In this document: positions 53,848-64,000 of the stretch, piece after piece
How positions within the stretch are numbered: position 1 is the stretch's first letter
Layout of the letters: the number at the start of each line of letters is the position of its first letter
From: Thelephora terrestris
Lineage: Eukaryota; Basidiomycota; Agaricomycetes; Thelephorales; Thelephoraceae
DNA: 64,000 nucleotides
Assembly (NCBI GenBank): GCA_015956445.1
Contig: WIUZ02000013.1
Location: 868,001 to 932,000, forward strand
Direction: 5' to 3'
Program-made: the position numbers and the translations under genes
The notes under the pieces: model-generated
What the model was told of the DNA's origin: nothing
Seen by the model: the letters and a program-made list of their open reading frames with translations, nothing else
Database searches by the model: none

Positions 53848-55492
53848 TCTTCTGTGTCTGGGTGGGCGTGTTTGAGGGAGGAGATAGGAGATCCCGCACT
53901 GACTCGGTTGTGGACTTATATGGGTTTGCGAGGTGACACTAAAATGGAGCGTGAACGGGCACCTCGTGGCGACATAACCACGAGTTCGTACTTGTTACGA
54001 GTTTCACATTGACGCTGGGATGAACCTCTTTCTCTTCGCGAGAGGGAACATGAAGATGAATGGAATCCGACCCACTGCGGAATGGCTGTTCTCGGAAGAA
54101 CCACCTAACTTGCAATCGACTTTCCACGCCTTGTCATATTATTGAGCTAACGATGTGGGGATCGTGTCGGCGGTGCGGGCCACATCACCGTCGGGGTCTC
54201 TACTCACGTACGGCCTTTCCAGGGTCGCTCCCACCGGGGTGGGTTTCTTTTCCAAACATGAGAACTGGCATCTGCTGGCATCGTCTGTTGCCGCCCGACA
54301 AACATGCGGCCTGCCACTCTCCTTCGAGAACAAACATTCGACATGTGTCACTCACTATTTGCTCGCCCAACATTCCACGTCAACTATGCCGCTGGACAGC
54401 ACGGAATCACCTCTCAAATGCACCTATCTGGGAAGGTGAACCAATGGCCTTCTGCTTCCCTCGGTGTACGGGGTCCCCGAAAGCTTAGCGCCACAGGAAC
54501 CCTTGGCAATCGACCGTGTACGCTGCTCAGCAACACGAATCCACTGGATAGGGTATAATCTAGCAATTTTTTGCCATATCTGGGCTTCCATGCCGTTCGC
54601 ATTAACTTCTTGGGGGCGCTCTCATCGTCAGCTGAGTGAAACAAGCCGTTGGTTCATCCGACCTCCGTGGCCTCGACACGGCATATCGCACTCCAGCTAC
54701 GCGTACTGTTGTTTCTGTGTTTCGCGTCTTCCACCCCACTCATCGCCCCGGCCCTACAGGCGCTCTGGTTGAACGCATCGGGAAAGCCACTAGACATGTA
54801 TTGCCATTTCCGGTAATCAAATTTTCTAGAAGTGAGTACGTACTTTTTACCTTCTTTCCTCTCATCTATTACGAAAGGATCGGAACAGATGGAAATCGGT
54901 TGTTCGCGATTGTCCCTCATGCAACATACACGTCATGCGGCCCACATGAAACCCTGCACCCAAGTTATGTACCGCTTTCGCTCTTTTGTTCGGTTCGCGG
55001 TTTCGTAGCAATGTACGTTGCAGCGGACCGGGGCAGTTTGGCGCCCACCTGAGAACGTCGTTCAAGGAGCTTTTGCCCTCCAACCGACCAGCAGTGGTCT
55101 CTTTATACGTTTGCTCACCGTTAATCATCTTTCGTGACATCTGGTTCTGACTGATCTCACCGGAACTGGGTGGGTTTTGGGGCGCCAAACCCATGCCGGG
55201 CCGAGGAGGCCTCACATCTGGATATCTACCTGGATGCGGAGGCGACCGCAGTTTTATGTGTGGTACACCAATGCGTTGAGATAACGGCGAGCAAGCGCGA
55301 CAATCGCCCGATTTATACCGTCTATATCGGTAATTCAGGTGTTCCCAGAGTGGGTACTTGCACCGCGCAAGGGGTTTGCTTACCGTGCACGTGCGAGGCA
55401 GTGGCGTGGGCGCATGTGGGGGCGAGGCAATAACACCGCGACCTGCTCCTGGCCTCCACGTTGGCGCGATCACCCTGACCGCAACCACGACC
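53848..55492. other. Region with no assigned gene
   Basis: About 1.6 kb with overlapping frames on both strands (for example minus 55533-54862 and plus 54155-54439), none recognised and none with a convincing start and splice pattern. Contains promoters of the lectin gene and T17. Confidence 0.4.
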
Positions 55493-56427
55493 ATGGCTCC
55501 GAATTCGATAAGCAACCCTTCTTCAATCTTCAAGGACGGAAAGTTGAAGCCCGGAATCTACAAGATCCAGAGCCTCTACTCCCAAGCCTTCATAGACATT
55601 CACGAACACTCTCGAGATGTATGTTGCAGGCCAGCCACACTTCTCGGAGAGGGAAGGGGACTCGTATGTCCAGTTTATCGATTTGTAGTTTGTGTGTCTG
55701 ACGATTTGAAGTGGGAAATAAAGCCACTTGGGGCTGGATATTCTGTGAAAAGGGTGAGTGGGTGGATTTCCCTCCTCTGAGTCCACAGCCAGCACTTGGT
55801 GACGCGGAACCTAGGTCGACCCAGGAAGACCTGAACAATTTTGTGTTCTGTTACACGGAGTGAAGGATGATGTTCATCCAAGTCTTGGTGTAACCCCTTA
55901 TCCCATGGCCTGGAAACTTGCAATCGTCGGGGATGAACAACATCGTGGGTTCGAATACGTACGGTAAGGCTAAGAACTCTAGCGGTATCGAGCGCGTAGT
56001 GCTCACTGTGCCAAGCTTTCACTGGGAAACAACGGACGTGGTGTGGGATTTGGCAGGCGCCAGCGATAAAGACGGCACACGGGTTAGACATATTTCAGCG
56101 ACGGAGGTTCAAAGCTGAGCGGACTTGCCCTTCTAGGTTAATCTCTTCCGTGATACACCACCACGACCGTGGCGGATTTGGAAGCTTATCCCGGTGAGGG
56201 TCGAAAACACGCTCTCGCCTTCGCAGCCATTGTCTGAGAAGCTTGACCCTGGTTCCCCTCCCACATATGACGAGCACGAGGGCGAGCCCGAGCCTTCGAG
56301 TTCAACTCGCACTCAGTGCTTCAAGCCTGAGCTCGAAGAATTCGGCACAATAGTCAACGAGGTCACTGTCGTCACCACTACCAGTACTGTCACCACTCGT
56401 AAGAGGTACCGGGTCGAAGATGCTTGA
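55493..56427 (+). CDS. Beta-trefoil family protein T17
   Basis: Start ATG 55493; exon 5 is 56137-56427. LKPGIYKIQSLYSQAFIDI, WEIKPLGAGYSVKR, VDPGRPEQFCVL, YPMAWKLAIVGDEQHRGFE, FHWETTDVVWDLAGASD and WRIWKLIPVRVEN. Linker PPTYDEHEGE (PPxY), then PELEEFGTIVNEVTVVTTTS and RKRYRVEDA. Intact. Confidence 0.75.
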
Positions 56428-56769
56428 GGAAGTTCTGCGTTGTATGTAGCGTAGTGATCAACCCCTTTGATCTTGCCACCCACGTCAATCATTCAACACA
56501 AACAAATCCTTAGCAGGTGATTGAATGGCGTCTTACCTTTGCGAAACTATACAATTTTCCACCATTGGACTCATTGGTGATATCTATACGAAATCTACGG
56601 AATTCGTCGCGGCTGGCATACATCGGGTTCGACACACGGTTCGCCCACCGAGTATCAACATTCGCAAAATACAGTTTTTCTTTGATACATCACGAGAAGC
56701 GACGAGCTACAAAAGAAGTCGACGTTATTTCCCTTCTTTGGGAACTGGGCCAGATTTTAGAACTCCACG
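56428..56769. other. 3' flanks of T17 and T18
   Basis: Convergent gene ends. From about 56620 the sequence resembles 60110-60240 and marks the start of a duplicated segment. Confidence 0.45.
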
Positions 56770-57687
56770 CTAATCCTCAACCCGATACTTCTTTCTGGTG
56801 GTGATGGTAGTAACCTCGATGACGGTCGTACCATAACCGTCATCGCTAGGCTCCGTAGTCGCATGAGAACAAGTACAGGGGTGGTCCCCAGCAGGTTCCT
56901 CATACGAGCGAACGGCGGGGCTTGAACCCAATGGAGACCGGGAGGAGGATGACTGAGAATCAGAGTTGTCGACTTCTATAGGAATAAGTTCCCATATTCT
57001 GCACGGTTCAAATTTGCCGTTGTCTCTTAATTGGATCTGGTTCGCCGCGACGGGTCAGTTTCAGCGTGTACACCCACAAGTGCCCGATGCAAGTCTCACC
57101 TTTGTCCCGTCGCGTGCGTTTCCCCGTGAGGCCAGGTCCCAGATCATATTAGTGGACCCCCAAAAAATACTTCAAGCGCTAGGTTAATGGAGGGAGACTG
57201 AAGGGCGGGACACCAGGTCTTACCGGAAATACTCAAATCCCCTGTATTTATTATCGTCGACGGCCACGATCTTCCACGCCACCGGAAACTCGGAGACGGA
57301 GACAGTAGATCCACCCCCCAGTCCTTGCAGCATCATGCAGAACTGGTTGGGTTTTCCGGGGACAGGGGGCCCTGCCTATAGTATTGCGACTTAGTGGAGA
57401 GGTGTCCAGGGATAAATCAAAGTTTATGCAAACCTTTCGAATCGTGTATCCTGGGCCCAGGGGTAGGATCTCCCACTGTTGGTGGTTATGTACGCCGGTG
57501 CCCAGCAGATCTAAAGACTCACTTGGCCCCTAGCCCCCTCGAGGGCGCTGGAAGGTCTGCCGCAGAGCTCGCGGACATCGTCTTTGATGTCAGCGTACGT
57601 TTTGCTGACAATATTCTGGATCTTGTAGATCCCTGGCCTGATCTTCCCATCTTGTAAGATAGTAGAGTTGGGCGAGGAGTTCTTCAT
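56770..57687 (-). CDS. Beta-trefoil family protein T18
   Basis: Start ATG 57687, stop TAG at 56770. IRPGIYKIQNIVSKTYADI, WEILPLGPGYTIRK, VPGKPNQFCMMLQG, FPVAWKIVAVDDNKYRGFE, FFGGSTNMIWDLASRG and CRIWELIPIEVDN. The linker has RSYEEPAG (PY motif not standard), then CTCSHATTEPSDDGYGTTV, IEVTTITT and RKKYRVED. Intron 2 starts GTTTGC, a weak donor. The twin of T19. Confidence 0.7.
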
Positions 57688-58224
57688 TTCGTTAGTTTTT
57701 GTGGTGGCGGCTCGTAAGTCAGCAAAGGGTTGATGCTCAGCCACACTTTTGGCCGGGTGCGGGAACTGCCATGCGGGACCGGTAGAAGGTCGAAATCTGA
57801 CATTGCCAAGTGCTTGATAGTACGATACCACTCACCAAGCACACACGTTAGAATTTGAGTAGGGACTGGCAAACCCCTGCTAAATTTTCCTTCGGCGTTT
57901 CACGGTCCCACGGGCGTCGAGACTACCCGCCAGGAGTCCGAGAGTAGAGGACCGAGAACCTCGCCGACTAATTCCCATGAGAGAGGAAATGGTCGTAACA
58001 CCATTGAAGCAGTGACATCCCCACCCCTCGAAACTTGGATCATATGTTCTCGCTTTTGGGATAAGCTGCATTTACGATGAGAACGAGATACCGTGTTTAG
58101 CTGACAAAATCCAAGATTGTGTGTCGATTGCTAAAACGTGTCCGAACGAGCCCACTGAATGTTCCGGAGGAAGCATGAAGTATCATAACACAAACGAAGA
58201 TGGGTGACGACCATTTACATAAAC
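57688..58224. other. T18 promoter and spacer
   Basis: Matches 61170-61790 in pieces. CCACACTTTTGGCCGGG lies about 55-70 bp before the T18 start. No gene. Confidence 0.5.
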
Positions 58225-59785
58225 TTAATTGCTCTCACCGTCATCCTCCCTAGGAAGGTGGTCCCATGGTAATGGTATATCCTTGAATCTATACTCCAGA
58301 TGCCCTATATGGTCCTTGAGCCTCAACACCTCCCGCTCCGGCACAGCTTCATCCAAGCTGACGATCTTGACCCACGAGAGCCTCGCTCCCCTCCGAGCTC
58401 GATGTTCCGCCATCCTGATGAGGTGTTCAGTATGGAATTCGTCCTGATACCTGATGTAAAGAACGAGTCTATCCAGGTTGGGACACGGGATGAACTCGGA
58501 GTGATTTTCTTCAGGGTCCAAGGCCAGAATGAAGGGCAGGTTGCTGCATTCGGTTAAGACGAGCGTTCGGAGAACGGTCGCGGAAGAAAGGGCTTGGGAA
58601 ACCGGACACTTTCCGGGTTCATCTCGGCTGGGAGGCTCGTACCTCGAGAAGCTTAGCTTTTGGGTTGTCGAGAGGATAGATGGGCGAATGGAATGGACAA
58701 TTCTGCGATCTATAGTATGCCAATCGTCCGGCGAGTTTTCCCAATGAACGGTTAGACAGAGGTCCCGCTTGATCCGTTCAGTCGCATGCACTTCTCTCGC
58801 CAATGGAACAGGAGGTTGACTGAAGTGACATGAGTGATGTTCCTAAGATTTGGGGATCTTTCTGGGAGGTAGTCTAGAAGTGGGGATTCTCCACCACGGG
58901 AGGGGAACTCCAGATACAGTGATGTCCCGGTAGGAATGTAAAGGTGTTTCAAGAGGGTAGAAGGTGGCAAATCTGAGATGATATGGAGAGTGTTCAGATG
59001 GCGAAGGGGCAATATTCGATCGGGCGGAGCGTCGGATGCACTCGGAATCGAATTTATGAGTAGGACCGTGTGTAGTAGAGGGGCAGACTCGAAGAAGTCA
59101 AGGAGTTGAGTGACTTCGTGGCCTGGGGGGCAAGAGACAAGGGAGAAATCCCTGAGATTCGTCAATGTTTTCCAGGGTAAGTGTGTTATACCCTGGCCCA
59201 GGTGTAATTTGCGCAATGACGAGAGGTCATCGCCAAAAAGCGCGCTATCAATGATTGGGGTGGGGTAGCAACGCAGACAAATATCTAGCTTCTCGAGAAG
59301 CGGCGTCGGGCAATAGAAATGGCTGAAGATGTCTGGGAGGACTTCCGTGCGGACAGTCAGGGATTTGAGTCGATGGATGAGGAATCACCAGGGAAACTGC
59401 ATCATCGAGGTAACCGGTGTTTTGGTCATCGATGAGGTAGATTTGCATGGGGGAGGATTGTGAGCGCCGGATATAAGTGCGCGTCTTGTCGATATTCGTG
59501 AAGTACAGCTTGGTCCACAACGAGGATCGGGAAGTGAACGTGTCCCTCCAGCCACGGCACACGTGGGTCAACTTGATCAAGTCTTGGTCCAAATCATCTT
59601 TGTCACAGTAGTCTGGGATGAGCGAGAGGACTTCGGGAGGAATTCGGTTTACTGGCGCGAACGAGTTCCGTAAGGACAGAAGCAGACGGTGGATCTCTGA
59701 TGTGTCCTGCAAGACCTAGGATCGACGAGTGAGTCACCGTGCAAACAGCGCTGCTCTGGCTTCAGTTTACCTCAGCATAGCCCAT
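58225..59785 (-). pseudogene. F-box/LRR-like gene F with two frameshifts
   Basis: Exon 1 59785-59771 (15 nt, MGYAE), intron 59716-59770, then exon 2 to 58225. The F-box region is clear: VNRIPPEVLSLIPDYCDKD, LTHVCRGWRDTFTSRSSLW. The frame shifts at about 59385, where CATCCATC looks like a 4-bp tandem duplication, and again by one base at about 58803. Allowing for both, the protein would be about 500 residues with leucine-rich segments (LRKLHLGQGITHLPWKTL, LRHLNTLHIISDLPPSTLL) and a C-terminus ending LPREDDGESN. Either a young pseudogene or affected by sequence errors. Confidence 0.65.
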
Positions 59786-60245
59786 GGTCGTGGTAATCCT
59801 GTAGGCGGCGTTTCAGAAGTGTGATTCGGAACGATGATGGTTGCGGACACACATTCCGCTAAACACGACATCGTGTAGCTTGCTTTTGGTAGCGTGCAAA
59901 AGTTGGGATAGAGAGAGATCTCGGCCCGGATAGGTTTCGCTGTTGCTGGAAGGGATGATCATCGTGGTACTGAGGACCGCGGTGATGACGATTCAAGAGA
60001 CCGCAGACGCCACGAATTCCGCCCACAGTACAAGGGATGGCTTCTATGATCACTCTCCCTAGTCCCGTCAGCTCGAGCCCCTTCTGTGGGCGCGTCCGGC
60101 CATCTTGATTTTGAAATTTGACACACGGTTCGTCCCCTCGAGCACCCATGGCATGGACCAAGTCGATACATATTGCTATGATACAGCACAAGAAAGTGAT
60201 CAGTTACAAGAAACGAATCTTAATGTCGGGTTTCAGAACTCCGCG
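59786..60245. other. 5' flank of F-box gene F and junction of the duplication
   Basis: 59800-60010 aligns with 62620-62830; 60110-60245 aligns with 56620-56770. The junction between the two units therefore lies near 60000-60110. Confidence 0.5.
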
Positions 60246-61169
60246 CTAATCCTCAACCCGGTACTTTTTGCGGGTGGTGACGGTGGTGACCTCGATGACG
60301 GTCGTACCATAACCGTCATCGCTAGGCTCCGTAGCGGCGTGAGAACAGGTACAGGAATGTTCTCCACTGGCGGCATGTTCCTCGTATGGTGGAACAACAG
60401 AGCTTGAATCCATTCGAGACTTGGAGGAGGATGGTTGCGAATTGAAGCTATCCACTTTGACGGGGATGAGTTCCCATATCCTGCACGGTTCAAGCTTGCC
60501 GTTTCCCATCACTTGGACCTAGTTCGACGCGATGGATCAGTTTCGGTGTGTACGCTCATAAGGGCCCGATACAATCCCTCACCCTCGTCCCGTCGTGTGC
60601 GGCTCCCCATGAGGCAAGGTCCCAGACCATATTGGTGGACCCCCAAAAGATACTCAAAGCAACGGGTTAGTGGGATGATACCGTGAAGCGAAACTACGGA
60701 TCTCACCGGAAATATTCAAATCCCTTGTATTTGTCATCCTCGACAACTACAAGTTTCCATGCCACAGGAAACTCGGAGACGGACACTGCAGACCCACCCC
60801 CCATTCCTTGCAACATAATACAGTACTGGTCGGGCTTTCCGGAGGAAGCGGGCCCTGCCTATAGTATTGCAACTTAGTGGCGTAGGATGAATAACAGTTG
60901 ATGCCGACCTTTCGAATCGTGTATCCTGCGCCCAAAGGTAGAATTTCCCACTGCGAACGGTGAGGTACGCCCGGTGCTCAGCAGAGTTGAAGACTTACTA
61001 GGCCTCTGGTCTTCTCGAGGGCGCTCAAAGGTCTGCCGCAGAGTTCGCGGGCGTCGTCTTTGATGTCAACGTACGTTTTGCTGACAATGTTCTGAATCTT
61101 GTAGATCCCTGGCTTTATTTTCCCATCTTGTAAGATAGTAGACTTGGGCGAGGAGTACGAATACTTCAT
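60246..61169 (-). CDS. Beta-trefoil family protein T19
   Basis: Start ATG 61169, stop TAG at 60246. IKPGIYKIQNIVSKTYVDI, WEILPLGAGYTIRK, the SGKPDQYCIMLQG block, FPVAWKLVVVEDDKYKGFE, IFWGSTNMVWDLASWG and CRIWELIPVKVDS. Linker VVPPYEEHAASGEHS, then CTCSHAATEPSDDGYGTTV, IEVTTVTT and RKKYRVED. The duplicate of T18, apparently intact. Confidence 0.75.
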
Positions 61170-61839
61170 TTTGTTAGCTTGAGTGGTGGCGGCTCGTAAG
61201 TAACCAGTGGCAATGGGGCCCAGCCACACTTTTGGCCGGGTGCGGGAACGGCGCGGTCCGGCAGAACAAGGTTATTACTAAGTGCTTATCGATATCACTG
61301 GCCCAGTACACGCGTGTATATGAAAGATAGTTACACAGAAGATTGACTGCCACTCTCTTCAGCACAGGAATCAAAGTTGTAACAGACGGCATTGAGCCTC
61401 CTCCCCGATCCCAGCTATCTGCCGTCGGGGTTTTCGGGCCTTGGAACAAGTACGTCCATCAGCAAAACCGTCCGGCTGCTGCGGTGTCTGGACGGGCGTT
61501 CAAGGGTAATGCGCGATCGCCACAGCACTGTGGGTGCTCACGGCGACCACGGTCTTGCTGATGGCCCTCGACGAACGGACGTCGCGCCTCAGCCTAACAC
61601 TTGTAGGGAAACGGTGTTCAAAACTCTCGTGAAGTCAACGGAGATGGTGACGAAAAGCAGTCTCGGCTACGCTCTGACCACAGTTTCGAGAGACCCAACG
61701 ACGACCGCCCGTCACCAGAGAATAGACGACCGAGAATCTTGTCAAGTAATTCCTGTGATCCGTGGCATATGAATTGGTTTCCCTGGGCTTCCCTGAGAGC
61801 AAGTGATGGAGACTCCTGCTTAGCCGCATTGACTCCTCG
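61170..61839. other. T19 promoter and spacer
   Basis: CAGCCACACTTTTGGCCGGG at about 61221-61240 matches the T18 promoter. 61650-61770 matches the spacer 57890-57990. No gene. Confidence 0.5.
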
Positions 61840-62602
61840 TGTCAATGGTGATTCCTCGCTACCGAAGCTGAATTCCGGATTCAGTGATGCCCTGATAGGG
61901 ATGTAAAGAGGGTATAAGGTGGTATATCCATGATAAAAGAAGAAACAGTCGGGGATTTAGGCGGTGATGGAGCACTACTATTCGAAGAAGTCGAGGCGTG
62001 GAGGTACTTCGTGGACTATAGAGTAAGGCGTGAAGGAGGACGTGAGATCAGCAAAGAGCACACTATCGACGATTGGGGTGGAGCGGCAACCCAGATTGAT
62101 ATACAGCTCCTTTAGAAGAGGCCCGGAGCAACGGAGATGGCTGGAGGCAACAAGAAGGACGTCCGCCTATACAGTCACAGGTTCTAATCCACGAATGAGC
62201 GGGATTACCAGGGGAATGGGTCGTCGAGGGCATCGATGGGCCGATTTTTTCTGAAACAAATTTCAATGGGGAGCATTGTGAGTGCTGGATGTAGGTTCGT
62301 GTTTTATTGACATTGGTGAAGTCCAACTTGGTCCACAATCAACGAGGATCGGGGAGTGAACGTGTCCCTCCAGCGACGACAGGTGAGTCAACCTGATCGA
62401 GCCTTGGTCCGCGTTGTATTTTTCGAAGTAGTCTGGGATGAGCCAGAGAACTTCAGGAGGTACTCGGTTTATTGGTGCGGACGTTTCTTTGAAGACGACG
62501 GTGCAGTTCTGACGTGTTCTGCAAGACCTAACACAGTTATGTGAGTTGCCGTGCGCACACTAACAGCGCCGTATCGCATTACTTCACCTCAGAATAGCTC
62601 AG
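61840..62602 (-). pseudogene. Decayed copy of F-box gene F
   Basis: The first exon equivalent (62602-62588) reads LSYSE where gene F has MGYAE, so the start codon is lost. Exon 2 remnants include VLQNTSELHR, LWTKLDFTNVNKTRTYIQHS and the region matching CCAGATACAGTGATGTCC. Frameshifts and deletions remove the rest, including the C-terminal part. Confidence 0.65.
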
Positions 62603-62830
62603 GGTCGTGGTAATCCCGTCGGAATCGCGTCTCAGAAGTTCGACTTGGTCCGACGACAGATGCGGGCGAACGTTCCACAGAACGCGATCTCGTGTAGTTT
62701 CCTTTTGGTGGCGTGTAATATTCGAGATAGAGAGAGATTTAAACCTGACAGGTTTCATCATAGCCGGAGAGGTAGTCATTGTGGTGCCAGAGAGAGGAGA
62801 CTGATGCCGATTGAAGAGACCGCCTCGATC

Positions 62831-64000
62831 GGTGTGGGTTTCTATCCTCCAGCCGTGTTGCCGATCGCTCGACGGGTTTGCTTGTAACAGTCGATAACTA
62901 TCCCAACTGAATACATGTCAAGCCAAACTCAAAGCGAGCGACCCAGGCGGTGATTCAGGTGTATAGTGCGGTCGTACCATGATTGGCGCGGGTTCTCCGG
63001 CCGAGGCGTCCTCGATTGAGGGGGATGTCATTTGTATCTTGCTCACTCGATGGCGCTATTTTCCTCATTCCTTTTGCCCCACCTTTCCCAACAGAGTGCA
63101 CCGTCTGACGGCCTAACAGCCCGCATTCTCTTCAGGTGGAACTTGCCCGATTCTCAACACCCAGCTTTTGCCAAGGTTGACGGGTTTTGACGCATGATGG
63201 AAGGAGAAATTGTAGCAGAGTTGACCAAGGCTGGGGAAGTCTTGTGCGTATTCCTCCGTTCCCCCTCCTCCGGTGGTCCTTGGTTTAACGCCTTTTCTAG
63301 ATTCATGTCTAAGGTAACTCTCCTAATCTACAGAGGCAGCCGAGGGTAACCCGCATGGAACCACACAGTTACTCCTTGCTTCTGTGCAATGTCTATGGGT
63401 GTACGACTATCTGTTGACAATTGGAGACGAGGTACAGGATCTTTTTTTTTGACCGAGGTGTCGGGTTCTGACCGTTCCGCAGGTACGGTATGCCTGGCAT
63501 GGAAAAAAATCATGGGGTGAGTTTACCTCCGCCTAGCCGAGATATCCAACGATTCACATAATCGCTCGAAAGTATTCGCCTTGTTCATTGCGGTAAGATT
63601 TTCAAGGTGTCTTGAATTGAGACGGGGTTTGACTATGCTTAGAATAGGTATATCTCCGTGGCGTACATCGTCTGGCTCCAGCTCACTATGTTCCATAACT
63701 CACAACTGGTGAGTCCATTTTCACAATGCCGCTGTGGTATTATGCTCACAATATCTCCTGTAGTTGTGCGTTCTCTTTCCTTCCACCACAAACACGCACC
63801 GGTCTGACAATCAGATAGTTGCCAATGGACCAAATGGGTTCCGGTCTTTCAACCAACTACCACCACCGCTCTCGCTCAAATAGCGGTTACGTTGAGGTCG
63901 GATGAATCTTCCGGATAGAATCAGGGTTATACTGAGACTCGAGACGACGGTTTCACCCACAGGGTATATGCCATCACTAGGAAAAACAAGCTTATCGGTG
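62831..64000. other. Region with no assigned gene
   Basis: About 1.2 kb with only short frames (for example minus 63513-63328 and minus 63833-63639). Nothing recognised. Confidence 0.45.

Larger units (their letters stand above)
56620..59990. repeat. Segmental duplication, unit 1 (T18 + F-box gene)
   Basis: Aligns in order with about 60110-62820. Shared parts: the T18/T19 genes and their promoters (GTGGTGGCGGCTCGTAAG, CAGCCACACTTTTGGCCGGG), a spacer (GA..ACCGAGAA..CTT.TC..AGTAATTCC.), and the F-box gene with its 5' flank (GATAGAGAGAGAT, ATTCAAGAGACCGC or GATTGAAGAGACCGC). Confidence 0.7.
60110..62830. repeat. Segmental duplication, unit 2 (T19 + F-box remnant)
   Basis: The second copy of the unit at 56620-59990, shorter because most of the 3' half of the F-box gene is missing. 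Confidence 0.7.

Noticed and set aside
54862-55533. Minus-strand frame of 223 codons
   Set aside because: It overlaps the start of T17 and its promoter, has an unnatural composition and no recognisable domain.

Overview
The window looks like genomic DNA of an Agaricomycete basidiomycete, most likely a Ceratobasidiaceae (Rhizoctonia/Ceratobasidium-like) fungus. What is seen: short GT-AG introns of about 45-70 nt, F-box gene expansions, and a mix of LTR, LINE and cut-and-paste transposons. The family assignment is inference; no ribosomal or tRNA gene is visible to confirm it. The region is accessory in character: two expanded gene families, much decay and several mobile elements, with almost no housekeeping content.

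Layout. 1-2.6 kb: the 3' end of a transposon-type gene, a Ser/Pro-rich hypothetical gene and a truncated mitochondrial carrier. 3.7-17.9 kb: four minus-strand F-box paralogues (A, B, C, D) that share a 13-16 nt first exon and intron positions. Paralogue C is split by a 6.3-kb DNA transposon (8810-15108) with 8-bp target duplications; joining the flanks restores its reading frame exactly. The transposon appears to encode one spliced protein with a Ulp1-type protease domain followed by a P-element/THAP9-like transposase. 19.3-61.2 kb: a cluster of 19 paralogues (called T1-T19 here) of a predicted three-repeat beta-trefoil protein of about 225 residues. The standard gene has five exons (165/42/143/67/about 240-290 nt). 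Its protein ends in a variable linker with a [P/L]PxY[D/E] motif, an acidic patch, a Thr/Val-rich strand (GTIVTEVTTVTT-like) and a basic end (RRKYRVED-like). One different, classical ricin-B-type lectin gene lies inside the cluster (53.3-53.8 kb).

Mobile elements in the cluster: a 5'-truncated LINE with APE, RT and RNase H domains, a poly-A tail and a 14-bp target duplication (20.4-24.7 kb); a 584-bp hAT-like non-autonomous element inside an intron of T4 (28.3-28.8 kb); and an apparently intact Ty1/copia element with near-identical 354-bp LTRs (40.2-46.6 kb). Other F-box/LRR-like genes lie at 36.4-37.9 kb and 58.2-59.8 kb. The latter, with its neighbour T18, is duplicated in a decayed state at 60.2-62.8 kb with T19.

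How it may work together (inference): the clustered beta-trefoil proteins could be cytoplasmic lectin- or inhibitor-type effectors or defence proteins. Their PY-type motifs suggest engagement by WW-domain (Rsp5/Nedd4-type) ubiquitin ligases, and the interspersed F-box genes are another ubiquitin-linked family. No direct evidence for interaction exists in the sequence.
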